Below, piece after piece: positions 6,979 through 12,695 of a stretch of DNA of 34,511 nt; the stretch's first letter is position 1, and every line of letters begins with the position of its first letter. Under the pieces are notes generated by a model. The model searched no databases, was not told where the DNA came from, and worked only from the letters and a program-made list of their open reading frames with translations. Source of the stretch: a virus; IMG/VR virus record IMGVR_UViG_3300025655_000147, positions 1-34,511 of that record. One strand, 5' to 3'. The position numbers were made by a program, and so were the translations under genes.

Positions 6979-7279
6979 CTAACATAATCCGTGGCTTCTC
7001 CACGGTCTCTGCTATCTTCTTGAACCCACCCTGCCGGACGTTATCAGCGATATTGTCAGCGGCGTTGTAATCTCTGTCGATAGTACGTTCATTGATTACA
7101 ATGTCCATTGACCCGTCTTCATTCTGGAACACTGAGATGCTGTGGCGTGTGTCCTTTGACAGCACCAAATCAACAGGTTCTTTGCCCTTGTACGGCTTCC
7201 AGTTTGAGTTGCCGTGTGTGGCTTTCTTGTCTGGGTCATTAGGAAATACACGAATTGTAGTCAGTTTATTTAAGGCCAT
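6956..7279 (-). CDS. Putative single-stranded DNA-binding protein
   Basis: A 107-residue protein ending MLDDDNIPF, which closely imitates the acidic C-terminal tip (DDDIPF) that bacterial SSBs use to recruit partners. The N-terminal 75 residues are beta-rich (TTIRVFPND, PVDLVLSKDT, HSISVFQNED, MDIVINERTI), compatible with an OB-like fold, though the sequence is not a standard SSB. Its ATG shares a base with the stop of the ERF-like gene, the usual partner of a phage SSB. The functional call rests on the tip plus context. Confidence 0.6.
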   Translation of the reverse strand: MALNKLTTIRVFPNDPDKKATHGNSNWKPYKGKEPVDLVLSKDTRHSISVFQNEDGSMDIVINERTIDRDYNAADNIADNVRQGGFKKIAETVEKPRIMLDDDNIPF

Positions 7280-7986
7280 TAACTTTCTCCGTTACTTAGT
7301 CTGTCCTCATGCTTCATAAACAGTTCCAGAATATGCTTGGCACGTTCTGGGCTGCGCTTCTTAATCTCTTGTATCTTGGGTTTCATCTCCTCAAACAGTC
7401 CATGAACTTTAGAAATGTGTCGTGCCTGTGTCAACTTGGACGACATATCCATGTAAAAGGCTTTGTCATACCTTTTGTTCTGTTCTTCATCATCATCATC
7501 GGAGGGTCGTTCAGCCGGAGGAGGAACGGCTTGGAGGGCATCACTCGACTCCGGCTGAGATGGTGTTGTATCATTTCTAGCAGCCTCGTCAAGATGTTTT
7601 TGCTTGCGAGGTACAGCATCCATCTCATTAGCTGATGCGTACTCACCGCCGGACAAACCAAGGCTTGCCAATGCCCGTCCGATAGCTGATGTTTCAGCAT
7701 TTTCCAGCGCAGACGTGGTGTTCACATGCCCTTGGCCTCTGATTTCTTCAGCCATACCGGAACCAACTGTGATGCCATCCTTGTTTGTGACGATAGCCTT
7801 CACTACAACGCGGTGTCCATCGTCCACCAGTATTTCTGTGTCGATACCGTAGTCAGCCCCAACTGTGCGGCGAAATGCCTCAACACGATGCACAACTTGT
7901 AGGTACATCTTGCCGCCCTTTTGTTTGATAGCGTGGTCTTTGTGTAGTTCATTGACCAGCCCCATTGCCTCTTGAATTTTACTCAT
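7279..7986 (-). CDS. ERF-like single-strand annealing recombinase
   Basis: I place the start at ATG 7986 (MSKIQEAMGL), with AGAGG about nine bases upstream, giving 235 residues. The hallmark is the helix TTSALENAETSAIGRALASL at about residues 90-109, followed by GGEYASANEM, as in phage ERF/Sak-like annealing proteins. The N-terminal core (residues 1-125) should bind ssDNA. The middle is acidic and disordered (SDDDDEEQ), and the end is a Lys-rich helical segment. Neighbouring exonuclease, SSB-like and resolvase genes complete a recombination module for concatemer formation or repair. Confidence 0.7.
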   Translation of the reverse strand: MSKIQEAMGLVNELHKDHAIKQKGGKMYLQVVHRVEAFRRTVGADYGIDTEILVDDGHRVVVKAIVTNKDGITVGSGMAEEIRGQGHVNTTSALENAETSAIGRALASLGLSGGEYASANEMDAVPRKQKHLDEAARNDTTPSQPESSDALQAVPPPAERPSDDDDEEQNKRYDKAFYMDMSSKLTQARHISKVHGLFEEMKPKIQEIKKRSPERAKHILELFMKHEDRLSNGES

Positions 7987-8155
7987 TTTCGTTTGCCTCT
8001 TTCTGGTAGTCTGTAATTGCTTGCATGAAAGACGCAAGCATCGTGTGCAGTTCATCAAGGCTTTTCTGCATATGTGCCATGTCTTTCTCTAAACGGTTCA
8101 GCCTCTCTTGCGTAAAGTCGATAGCCTGTGCGTGTTCCATTTCTACTTCAGTCAT
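7979..8155 (-). CDS. Small coiled-coil early protein (58 aa)
   Basis: A short gene with GAGGAGGG seven bases before ATG 8155. Its stop overlaps the ERF-like start (ATGAGTAA). The product, starting MTEVEMEHAQAIDFTQER, is one long charged amphipathic helix with heptad-like spacing through RLEKDMAHMQKSLDELHTML and no Cys. It probably forms a coiled-coil dimer or binds the annealing protein with which it is translationally coupled. No family recognised. Confidence 0.6.
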   Translation of the reverse strand: MTEVEMEHAQAIDFTQERLNRLEKDMAHMQKSLDELHTMLASFMQAITDYQKEANENE

Positions 8156-8378
8156 ATTTCCCTCCTCTTTTAGTATTAGCCCGTGCGTCTATCTCTTGGC
8201 ATTTTCTGCATTGCCTGTTGGACGTTAGCCTTTGCGCTATGTGTCCACGAATGCAAGGTATGCCAGTGAAATAAAACTTGGCGTTAATCTTCAATGCGTG
8301 TTCCAGTGATGTGTTACCAGCGTCTTTGAATGGTATCTCCAAAGCCTTTTTTATTTCTTCAATAGTTGGTACTTTCAT
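8148..8378 (-). CDS. Zinc-knuckle protein related to the HNH endonuclease N-terminus
   Basis: A 76-residue protein whose second half (FYFTGIPCIRGHIAQR then LTSNRQCRKC) has C42-x3-H46-x10-C57-x2-C60. The HNH endonuclease at 10209-10856 has the same module (YFTGKPCKRGH..., C23-x3-H27-x10-C38-x2-C41) with the same spacing. Here there is no HNH domain: it is either a truncated homing-endonuclease relic or a stand-alone DNA-binding module. Its intact frame, good start and ATGA overlap with the exonuclease gene argue for a functional gene. Confidence 0.65.
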   Translation of the reverse strand: MKVPTIEEIKKALEIPFKDAGNTSLEHALKINAKFYFTGIPCIRGHIAQRLTSNRQCRKCQEIDARANTKRGGKYD

Positions 8379-9271
8379 TCTGCCCTCCAGGCTTGCTTGG
8401 CTATGTCTAATATTTCACGCCCGTGTCTCTGCGCAATTTCTGCGTAGTCAGGTGTGACCATGCCGAACAAGGTTTTCCAGTTACCACTAGCAGCTTTCAT
8501 TAAGTTCTGAAGCACAAGCCAGCGCTGCACGACTGACTCATATGCTTCTTCTAAGACAGGCTTACTCAACATGTCACAGTTATCTGGTGTGCAGATGTTG
8601 TAGCCCTCGGCGGTGACAAACAGCAAAGCTGGTGTCAGGCCGGTACCTTTCCAGTAGACAGCTTGCTGCATGACTTGCTGCATCGTTGGTTCTGTTTTTG
8701 GCTTTGGTACGCGCCACGTTCTTGTGCCGTCTTTCTTTACTGGGTTAGCCACTGGCAGACTGCATTTAAGGTCAATCTGTCTGGTGTCGTCGGCATAATC
8801 CAAGAACATAATTGTCGGTATGTCGAGGCGGTCATCTTTAAATGTACGCTGGTACTCACCGACAAGTTCCACATTCTTGCCAAAATATTCTTCAATACCC
8901 TGCACAGCATAACGTATCATCTGAGGCACAACATCTTTGCAAGCCTCATAAACGTCAGCATCCTTACCGCCATCCCAATCCAGCGGCTTATATGTCATAA
9001 ACTCTGTGGTTGCGTGTCTGATTGCCTCGTCTACTGATAAGCCCTCTTGTTGGCCTCTGACGGGTGAGTAATCGTGCAGACCAAAGTAATGGTCGCAGCC
9101 CTCTTGCACTATCTGTCCGGTACGAGGTCGGGCAGACATAGGGAAGTTCATCTTGTATTCCTTGCGGAGATACAGCTTCAAGACATTTTCATAGGTTGAT
9201 TGCGTACCGCCGGATGCGCTGTTGTGATAACAGCCAAACTCCTTGCGGTAGTCTGGAATCTCATATTCCAA
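8375..9271 (-). CDS. RecB/Cas4-like PD-(D/E)XK exonuclease
   Basis: A 298-residue nuclease. TGQIVQEGCDHYF (about 51-63) resembles the first motif of PDDEXK_1/Cas4-type nucleases. TIMFLDYADDTRQIDLKCS supplies D158 and the D167-x-K169 catalytic pair, and MQQVMQQAVYW (about 197-207) is the downstream Gln/Tyr motif. It likely resects DNA ends for the ERF-like annealing protein, as lambda Exo does for Beta. The start is a TTG at 9271 with GGAGGG five bases upstream, since the nearby ATG is out of frame. It is the first gene of the leftward early operon. Confidence 0.75.
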   Translation of the reverse strand: MEYEIPDYRKEFGCYHNSASGGTQSTYENVLKLYLRKEYKMNFPMSARPRTGQIVQEGCDHYFGLHDYSPVRGQQEGLSVDEAIRHATTEFMTYKPLDWDGGKDADVYEACKDVVPQMIRYAVQGIEEYFGKNVELVGEYQRTFKDDRLDIPTIMFLDYADDTRQIDLKCSLPVANPVKKDGTRTWRVPKPKTEPTMQQVMQQAVYWKGTGLTPALLFVTAEGYNICTPDNCDMLSKPVLEEAYESVVQRWLVLQNLMKAASGNWKTLFGMVTPDYAEIAQRHGREILDIAKQAWRAE

Positions 9272-9310
9272 TTAGCCCTCCATTTGACGCTTTGCGTTTT
9301 CAGATACTCT

Positions 9311-9339
9311 TACCTAGCACCCTGTTTACAATCTGTCAA
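9311..9339 (-). promoter_or_regulatory. Leftward early promoter (sigma70-like)
   Basis: On the minus strand TTGACA (9339-9334) is followed after 17 bp by TAGGTA (9316-9311). The transcript would begin about 45 bp before the exonuclease gene. Its -35 box lies inside the inverted repeat at 9322-9342, so a protein bound there would block it. Confidence 0.6.
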
Positions 9340-9342
9340 CAG
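9322..9342. promoter_or_regulatory. Operator-like inverted repeat between divergent promoters
   Basis: CTGTTTAC-aatct-GTCAACAG, 8-bp arms with one mismatch around a 5-bp centre. A tighter palindrome, CTGTCAACAG, is nested in the right arm (9333-9342). The repeat covers the -35 boxes of both divergent promoters. It is the natural site for the HTH protein encoded at 9360 or for the second HTH protein at 11305. Confidence 0.6.
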
Positions 9343-9353
9343 TGTATTAGTAT
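9325..9353 (+). promoter_or_regulatory. Rightward repressor promoter, probably leaderless transcript
   Basis: TTTACA (9325-9330), 17 bp, TAGTAT (9348-9353). The expected start point is about base 9360, which is the A of the ATG of the HTH gene. No Shine-Dalgarno sequence precedes that ATG, consistent with leaderless mRNA as for lambda cI from PRM. It overlaps the leftward promoter back to back. Confidence 0.55.
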
Positions 9354-9359
9354 GCAGTT

Positions 9360-9560
9360 ATGTACTTAGAAGATTACATTAAAGAACAAAGACTTAGCAT
9401 GAGACGGTTTGCTAGTAAAGCTGGTTTATCTGTCTCTGCCGTGTCTCTCATTGTTCGCAATAAGCGGTTTCCAGCACCGGAAACTATGCGTAGGATATTC
9501 CTTGCAACAGATGGAAAGGTGAAGGCTGATGACTTCTTCAAACAATACCACGGACAATGA
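9360..9560 (+). CDS. Cro/CI-like helix-turn-helix regulator
   Basis: A 66-residue protein with an XRE/YdaS-like helix-turn-helix spanning about residues 4-45: LEDYIKEQRLSMRRFASKAG, then LSVSAVSLIVRNKRFPAPET. A short tail (ATDGKVKADDFFKQYHGQ) follows. It is too small for a full CI repressor with a dimerisation/protease domain, so it is Cro-like. It probably binds the inverted repeat just upstream and represses the leftward early promoter and itself. The ATG coincides with the predicted transcription start, suggesting leaderless translation. Confidence 0.75.
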   Translation: MYLEDYIKEQRLSMRRFASKAGLSVSAVSLIVRNKRFPAPETMRRIFLATDGKVKADDFFKQYHGQ

Positions 9561-9759
9561 TGAGTGGGTAGTCTGCCCTGAGTGTGGCGGCTGGGGTGAG
9601 TATGAGGTTGAGGTCGCTGTCATTGACCATATGAACGGCGGTTATCTGACTGAGGCAAAGGAAGAATGCGAAATGTGTGGCGGGGCTGGTGAGGTTCTCG
9701 CTGAAGACCTTGAGATGCAGATTGAGGTATTCTTAGAAGGTGGTGATGGCTATCACTAG
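9529..9759 (+). CDS. DnaJ-zinc-finger-like small protein
   Basis: A 76-residue protein with CPECGGWGEYE (C16, C19) and CEMCGGAGE (C47, C50), the CxxCxGxG repeats of the DnaJ cysteine-rich domain, so one zinc site is expected. No J-domain is present. Phages often carry such proteins near regulators and nucleases, with unknown role. The gene overlaps the HTH gene by 32 bp and has AAGGTGAAGG just upstream. The acidic C-terminus (AEDLEMQIEVFLEGGD) suggests protein rather than DNA contacts. Confidence 0.65.
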   Translation: MTSSNNTTDNDEWVVCPECGGWGEYEVEVAVIDHMNGGYLTEAKEECEMCGGAGEVLAEDLEMQIEVFLEGGDGYH

Positions 9760-10261
9760 GTTAGTTTGCCGTTATGCGCTGGCAGATGAACCAGTGCCGG
9801 ATGGTTGGGAATGTAAGCCAATACAGGGATGGCACGGTGCTGAAGGCCGTGTGATATGGAGTAGGAAAGTGACAAATTCTAGGCAAAAAGGTGCATCCTT
9901 TGAACGTGAGATTGCCAACAAGATATATGATGCAACAGGGATTGAGGTGAAGCGAGACCTAGAACAGTACCGCGCCTCTGACCACGGGGATTTGATTGGC
10001 TTTCCAGGATGGACGATTGAATGCAAGCGGTATAACAGCCACGGGTCTATCTATTACAAGAAGGAATGGTGGCAACAGGTAGTCAATGCCTCGTTATCAA
10101 CTGCCACCCAGCCCGTTCTCATTTACAAGTATGACAGGCAACCTATTTGCTGCGTGGTCTTTCTCTCCAGCATCAATGCTGACTATGCTGGCAAGGACGA
10201 CACGGCGATTATCCCGTTTGAGACTTGGTGTATGCTGGCATCTGAATCATTGTGTGATTAG
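9746..10261 (+). CDS. Holliday-junction-resolvase-like PD-(D/E)XK nuclease
   Basis: ATG at 9746 has AGAAGG five bases upstream and gives 171 residues. The catalytic core is GASFEREIANKIYDATG (E53 or E55), SDHGDLIG (D82) and WTIECKRYN (E92-x-K94), with WWQQVV afterwards. This is the archaeal Hjc/phage resolvase arrangement. It would cut branched DNA before packaging or process recombination intermediates. The N-terminal 45 residues (PDGWECKPIQGWH) are an extra Trp/Cys-containing segment. Its 3' end overlaps the converging HNH gene by 53 bp. Confidence 0.7.
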   Translation: MAITRLVCRYALADEPVPDGWECKPIQGWHGAEGRVIWSRKVTNSRQKGASFEREIANKIYDATGIEVKRDLEQYRASDHGDLIGFPGWTIECKRYNSHGSIYYKKEWWQQVVNASLSTATQPVLIYKYDRQPICCVVFLSSINADYAGKDDTAIIPFETWCMLASESLCD

Positions 10262-10856
10262 GGCCATAGAAATCCTCTGGCATTTTGTTGCCTTTGGCTA
10301 GGTTTTCCTCTGCTGTAATGATTTGTAGGTTCCACGGTACGTTTAGGCCGCAGATTGTTTTACCTTGTAAAGGGTAATAGTGGTCAACGTGGTGTTCGAT
10401 GCCGGTGTTTTGCGATAGTCTATTCCGTAGCGCATAAATTTTCTGTATGTCTTTTATTACGACCCATTTCGGAGTGGCTTTTTTCATCTGCTTTTTACTG
10501 CGTGAACTATATGCAGCGTACATGTCTTTATTTTCCAAATAGTGCTTTCTCATATTAGCAAGCATTGTCTGTTTGTTTTCCTTGTAATACTTGCGGCATT
10601 TAGCCCTTTGTTTTTCAGCCCAAACGTAATCTTTGCGCCTTTCTTTGAAGTATTCCGACAGCTTTTTCTTATTTTGTTTGCGCCACTTTTCTAGGCGCTT
10701 TTTAGTTTCTGGCATTTCATTTCTTAATTGTAAGCAATCAGCACAAGAATTATTGCTTGTGTACCTACTGCACACATGACCACGCTTGCACGGTTTTCCC
10801 GTAAAGTAGTGCCTAAGACCTTTTTCTTTTGCCTCTTGTTTTGTGATTATCTGCAT
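10209..10856 (-). CDS. HNH homing-type endonuclease
   Basis: A 215-residue protein. The zinc-knuckle N-terminus (YFTGKPCKRGH, then C38 and C41) is followed by a long Lys/Arg-rich helical linker (about residues 50-130) and an HNH domain. That domain carries VDHYYPLQG (D158, H159), GLNVPWNLQ (N176) and a final ENLAKGNKM. This is the free-standing mobile endonuclease type that spreads between phage genomes. ATG 10856 has GGAGGG nine bases upstream. Its 3' end runs 53 bp into the resolvase gene on the other strand, as if inserted or extended there. An alternative role is a DNA-packaging nick. Confidence 0.75.
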   Translation of the reverse strand: MQIITKQEAKEKGLRHYFTGKPCKRGHVCSRYTSNNSCADCLQLRNEMPETKKRLEKWRKQNKKKLSEYFKERRKDYVWAEKQRAKCRKYYKENKQTMLANMRKHYLENKDMYAAYSSRSKKQMKKATPKWVVIKDIQKIYALRNRLSQNTGIEHHVDHYYPLQGKTICGLNVPWNLQIITAEENLAKGNKMPEDFYGPNHTMIQMPAYTKSQTG

Positions 10857-10893
10857 CGGAAACCCTCCATTTCAATGCTTTATCATTTTGTGG

Positions 10894-10921
10894 TTGACAG
10901 CTTTTTTCTGCTTTGTATAAT
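10894..10921 (+). promoter_or_regulatory. Consensus sigma70 promoter pointing against the accessory operon
   Basis: TTGACA (10894-10899), 16-bp spacer, TATAAT (10916-10921): both boxes match the consensus exactly. No plus-strand gene follows; transcription would run through the repeats at 10943-11042 and then antisense to the leftward accessory genes. A short palindrome TCCGC-atta-GCGGA (10921-10934) covers the expected start site (about 10928), a likely operator. Confidence 0.65.
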
Positions 10922-10927
10922 CCGCAT

Positions 10928-11032
10928 TAGCGGAGTTTTATAAAACTTGCTATGCTAAACTTGCTAAATAAAACCTGATTGTTGATATAAAAAATCTGGA
11001 CGTTAAACTTGCTAAGCCTAGCAAGTTTTATA
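10928..11032 (+). ncRNA. Possible short untranslated RNA
   Basis: Transcription from the consensus promoter would start near 10928 and could stop after the hairpin at 11005-11028, whose right arm runs into TTTTATAT. The RNA would be about 100 nt with no reading frame preceded by a ribosome-binding site. It could be an antisense RNA, a replication primer or simply a transcriptional activator of an origin. The terminator is weak because the stem is AT-rich. Confidence 0.3.
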
Positions 11033-11042
11033 TAACTTGCTA
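10943..11042. repeat. Iteron-like repeats AACTTGCTA
   Basis: The 10-mer AAACTTGCTA occurs at 10943-10952, 10957-10966 and 11005-11014, inverted at 11019-11028, and as AACTTGCTA at 11034-11042. The third and fourth copies form a perfect 10-bp-arm palindrome with a 4-base loop followed by TTTTATAT. The region between copies is AT-rich. This is the arrangement of a replication origin or a multi-site operator. The palindrome could also end a short plus-strand RNA. Confidence 0.6.
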
Positions 11043-11063
11043 AGCATAGCACCCGTTTCTCTC

Positions 11064-11303
11064 CTATTTTTCTTCTATGATTGCATCATACAAATCAGCC
11101 ACGCGATTTGCGTCTTTTTTAAACTCCTCCATTGCAGCATCAATCAATTCGGGTTCAGAAAACCCCAACGAATTCTCTGCTTGCTTGCGCGACACATTGA
11201 AAGCCTTTCCTACTGCCATACCGCTGCCGTTTCTCTCCCAAGCAATCAGGTCTACGTTGTAGGTTTTGCCTGAGTGGTGCTTTGTTATCCTTACTTCATA
11301 CAT
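11064..11303 (-). CDS. Small accessory protein (79 aa)
   Basis: A 79-residue protein starting MYEVRITKHHSGKTYNVDLI, with a beta-rich N-terminus and a helical acidic C-terminus (ELIDAAMEEFKKDANRVADL). It is probably the last gene of the leftward accessory operon. GGAGGAG lies ten bases before ATG 11303, inside the end of the preceding HTH gene. The stop is followed by the repeat region. No domain recognised. Confidence 0.55.
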   Translation of the reverse strand: MYEVRITKHHSGKTYNVDLIAWERNGSGMAVGKAFNVSRKQAENSLGFSEPELIDAAMEEFKKDANRVADLYDAIIEEK

Positions 11304-11304
11304 T

Positions 11305-11481
11305 TTATTTCTCCTCCAATTCGATAGCTTCCAAAGCCATCTCTATAACCCGACTTATCGGGGTTTCTCCCATCTCATAAGCCTGAATACTACGACGAGA
11401 CAATCCCAGCCTTTCAGCAAATGTTTGCTGCGTGTAACCAAGAAATTCGCGCCTCTGTTTAAACTCCGCTGGTGTCATCAT
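11305..11481 (-). CDS. Second XRE-family helix-turn-helix regulator (58 aa)
   Basis: A short gene with ATG 11481 (alternative 11478) and GAGG just upstream. MMTPAEFKQRREFLGYTQ is followed by QTFAERLGLSRRSIQAYEMG, a textbook XRE HTH with the recognition helix in SRRSIQAYE, then SRVIEMALEAI. It resembles small phage and toxin-antitoxin regulators. It may repress the accessory operon via the palindrome at 13883-13897, bind the repeats downstream of it, or cross-regulate the early switch. Its ATG shares a base with the stop of the upstream gene. Confidence 0.75.
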   Translation of the reverse strand: MMTPAEFKQRREFLGYTQQTFAERLGLSRRSIQAYEMGETPISRVIEMALEAIELEEK

Positions 11482-11705
11482 CAATCCTCTAGCCCCATTG
11501 GCTGCTTTCTTAGCAATTCTTCTCGCATGCTATCGGTGATTGTGGCAACGCCGCAATCTAGCAAGTCCATGTCGTATTGATGGATAAGGTTACGCATTTG
11601 GGTTTGTGCTTTCTCTGCGGAGTCGAAGCACTCCCATTTCTGAACCTCGGTGGCCTGGCCTACCGCATTGCTGCGGTAAGCTATGGTTGCAAATACTAGA
11701 TACAT
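11481..11705 (-). CDS. Small accessory protein (74 aa)
   Basis: The start is ATG 11705, eight bases after AAAGGAGG, rather than the further-upstream ATG 11729. The product (MYLVFATIAYRSNAVGQATE..., C-terminal QPMGLED) has a beta strand N-terminus and a helical middle (SAEKAQTQMRNLIHQYDMD). It resembles no family I know. It sits between two genes with one-base and two-base spacing, so it is cotranslated with the HTH gene downstream. Confidence 0.55.
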   Translation of the reverse strand: MYLVFATIAYRSNAVGQATEVQKWECFDSAEKAQTQMRNLIHQYDMDLLDCGVATITDSMREELLRKQPMGLED

Positions 11706-11707
11706 GG

Positions 11708-12019
11708 TTAAACCTCCTTTAATTCCCATTCATGGCAATGCCACATTGTTCTGCCTTCATCATCCTTTGGCGGTTCTATGCTTGCCGATTTTCTGATATT
11801 GTCTCGCGTCTTTCTCAACCGCTGCAAATCAGAAAACCAGAAATCGCCTTCGCATTCATCCATATTTGATAGCATGGCATTGATTGCGTTGTGTATGTCC
11901 AGCAATTCATTCCTAGCTTTGTCTACTAGAAACCGCATTGCTTCGTTTGTCGCCTCCAGTTCATGTTCAAGTGCATCAATTACTTGGTTCAATTCTTCCA
12001 TTTGTTTTTTAGTAGCCAT
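11708..12019 (-). CDS. Coiled-coil accessory protein (103 aa)
   Basis: Starts MATKKQMEELNQVIDALEHE and is helical throughout with strong heptad periodicity to about residue 50, then a Trp/Phe-rich segment (ECEGDFWFSDLQRLRKTRD) and a C-terminus with HCHEW. GGAGGG precedes ATG 12019 as part of the operon's repeated start cassette. Its own 3' end supplies the GGAGG for the next gene. Possibly a small host-takeover or regulatory protein; no family seen. Confidence 0.55.
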   Translation of the reverse strand: MATKKQMEELNQVIDALEHELEATNEAMRFLVDKARNELLDIHNAINAMLSNMDECEGDFWFSDLQRLRKTRDNIRKSASIEPPKDDEGRTMWHCHEWELKEV

Positions 12020-12032
12020 TGTTTAACCCTCC
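12017..12032 (-). repeat. Start cassette copy: ribosome-binding site, stop and start in one 16-mer
   Basis: The minus-strand 16-mer GGAGGGTTAAACAATG occurs identically here, at 12188-12203 and at 13505-13520. In each it combines the ribosome-binding site, the upstream gene's TAA and the downstream ATG. Close variants sit at 12437-12452, 12608-12622, 11703-11717, 13023-13038, 13676-13690 and 13840-13855. Confidence 0.7.
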
Positions 12033-12190
12033 AATTCGATAGCAGATACTGTTTCTGCTGTTGATATGATGCCGCCGGTCAATGCTGCCCATTCGCCTTC
12101 GGCCTTGCTTTGTGCAGACTCGGTGCAATCTGCCTCTACAATTACAGTTCTTTCCACTGTACCGATTACGATTACTTGATATTGTGCCAT
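12023..12190 (-). CDS. Small accessory protein (55 aa)
   Basis: Short gene: ATG 12190 carries the start cassette GGAGGGTTAAACAATG, and its own stop forms the next copy. The product starts MAQYQVIVIGTVERTVIVEA, which looks like a beta hairpin, and ends SAIELEG. The final Leu-Glu-Gly-stop is dictated by the ribosome-binding site of the following gene. The last 16 coding bases (GCTATCGAATTGGAGG) are identical to the end of the HTH gene at 11305. Function unknown. Confidence 0.6.
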   Translation of the reverse strand: MAQYQVIVIGTVERTVIVEADCTESAQSKAEGEWAALTGGIISTAETVSAIELEG

Positions 12191-12203
12191 TGTTTAACCC
12201 TCC
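12188..12203 (-). repeat. Start cassette copy
   Basis: Second identical copy of the GGAGGGTTAAACAATG 16-mer. It joins the end of the 12194-12439 gene (ending LEG) to the start of the 55-residue gene at 12190. Confidence 0.7.
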
Positions 12204-12439
12204 AAATTAAAGTGGTGTTTCTCTAGTGATATGGTCATTACATAACCCCTTGCATCCTTTAGCCCTACCTCATAGATAAATTCGCCGTTTCTCTGCAAAT
12301 CATCGTCAAGGCTTGCGCTGCGGTTTATTTCCGATGCTATACCGCTTGCCCATAGGTCAAAAACCTGCGGGTTATAATCTTGATTGTTATCAATCCAATC
12401 CTGAATGTGATAAACGCCCTCTTTGTTTACTGTTGCCAT
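12194..12439 (-). CDS. Small accessory protein (81 aa)
   Basis: Starts MATVNKEGVYHIQDWIDNNQ, with an amphipathic helix near DLWASGIASEINR and a beta-rich acidic end (GYVMTISLEKHHFNLEG). ATG 12439 has the operon's start cassette in the variant GGAGGGCTAAACCATG. The frame is intact and the spacing to neighbours is minimal. No recognised family. Confidence 0.55.
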   Translation of the reverse strand: MATVNKEGVYHIQDWIDNNQDYNPQVFDLWASGIASEINRSASLDDDLQRNGEFIYEVGLKDARGYVMTISLEKHHFNLEG

Positions 12440-12442
12440 GGT

Positions 12443-12610
12443 TTAGCCCTCCTTACCCTGCATTAATGCGTTATGACGCAACACCATTGCCGCAAAACAC
12501 GCACCGGCACTGTCGCCTGATGCTATGAATTTGCCGTTTATCAAAAGCGAATATCCATAGTTGTCTTTAACTATTTCGTATCCGTGTGGCATTTTAATTG
12601 TTTTAGCCAT
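12443..12610 (-). CDS. Small accessory protein (55 aa)
   Basis: I choose ATG 12610 (MAKTIKMPHGYEIVKDNYG) because GGAGGG lies seven bases upstream; the more distant ATG 12670 lacks such a site. The product looks like one alpha/beta unit: YGYSLLINGKFIASGDSAG followed by ACFAAMVLRHNALMQ. Its 3' end encodes the cassette for the next gene. Function unknown. Confidence 0.55.
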   Translation of the reverse strand: MAKTIKMPHGYEIVKDNYGYSLLINGKFIASGDSAGACFAAMVLRHNALMQGKEG

Positions 12611-12695
12611 TTTATACCCTCCTATGATTAATGGCGATTTAAAGGCCGCTGACAGGCTTTCGCCCGTCAATGGTAGTCTGTTAGGGTTTTGCCCA

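Noticed and set aside
9200-9382. Plus-strand frame overlapping the exonuclease start
   Set aside because: It is antisense to a well-supported gene, and its end lies within the HTH gene and the operator.
11005-11028. Palindrome in the repeat region as a strong intrinsic terminator for the leftward operon
   Set aside because: On the minus strand it is not followed by a T-tract; it is better explained by two inverted copies of the iteron, with at most weak termination on the plus strand.
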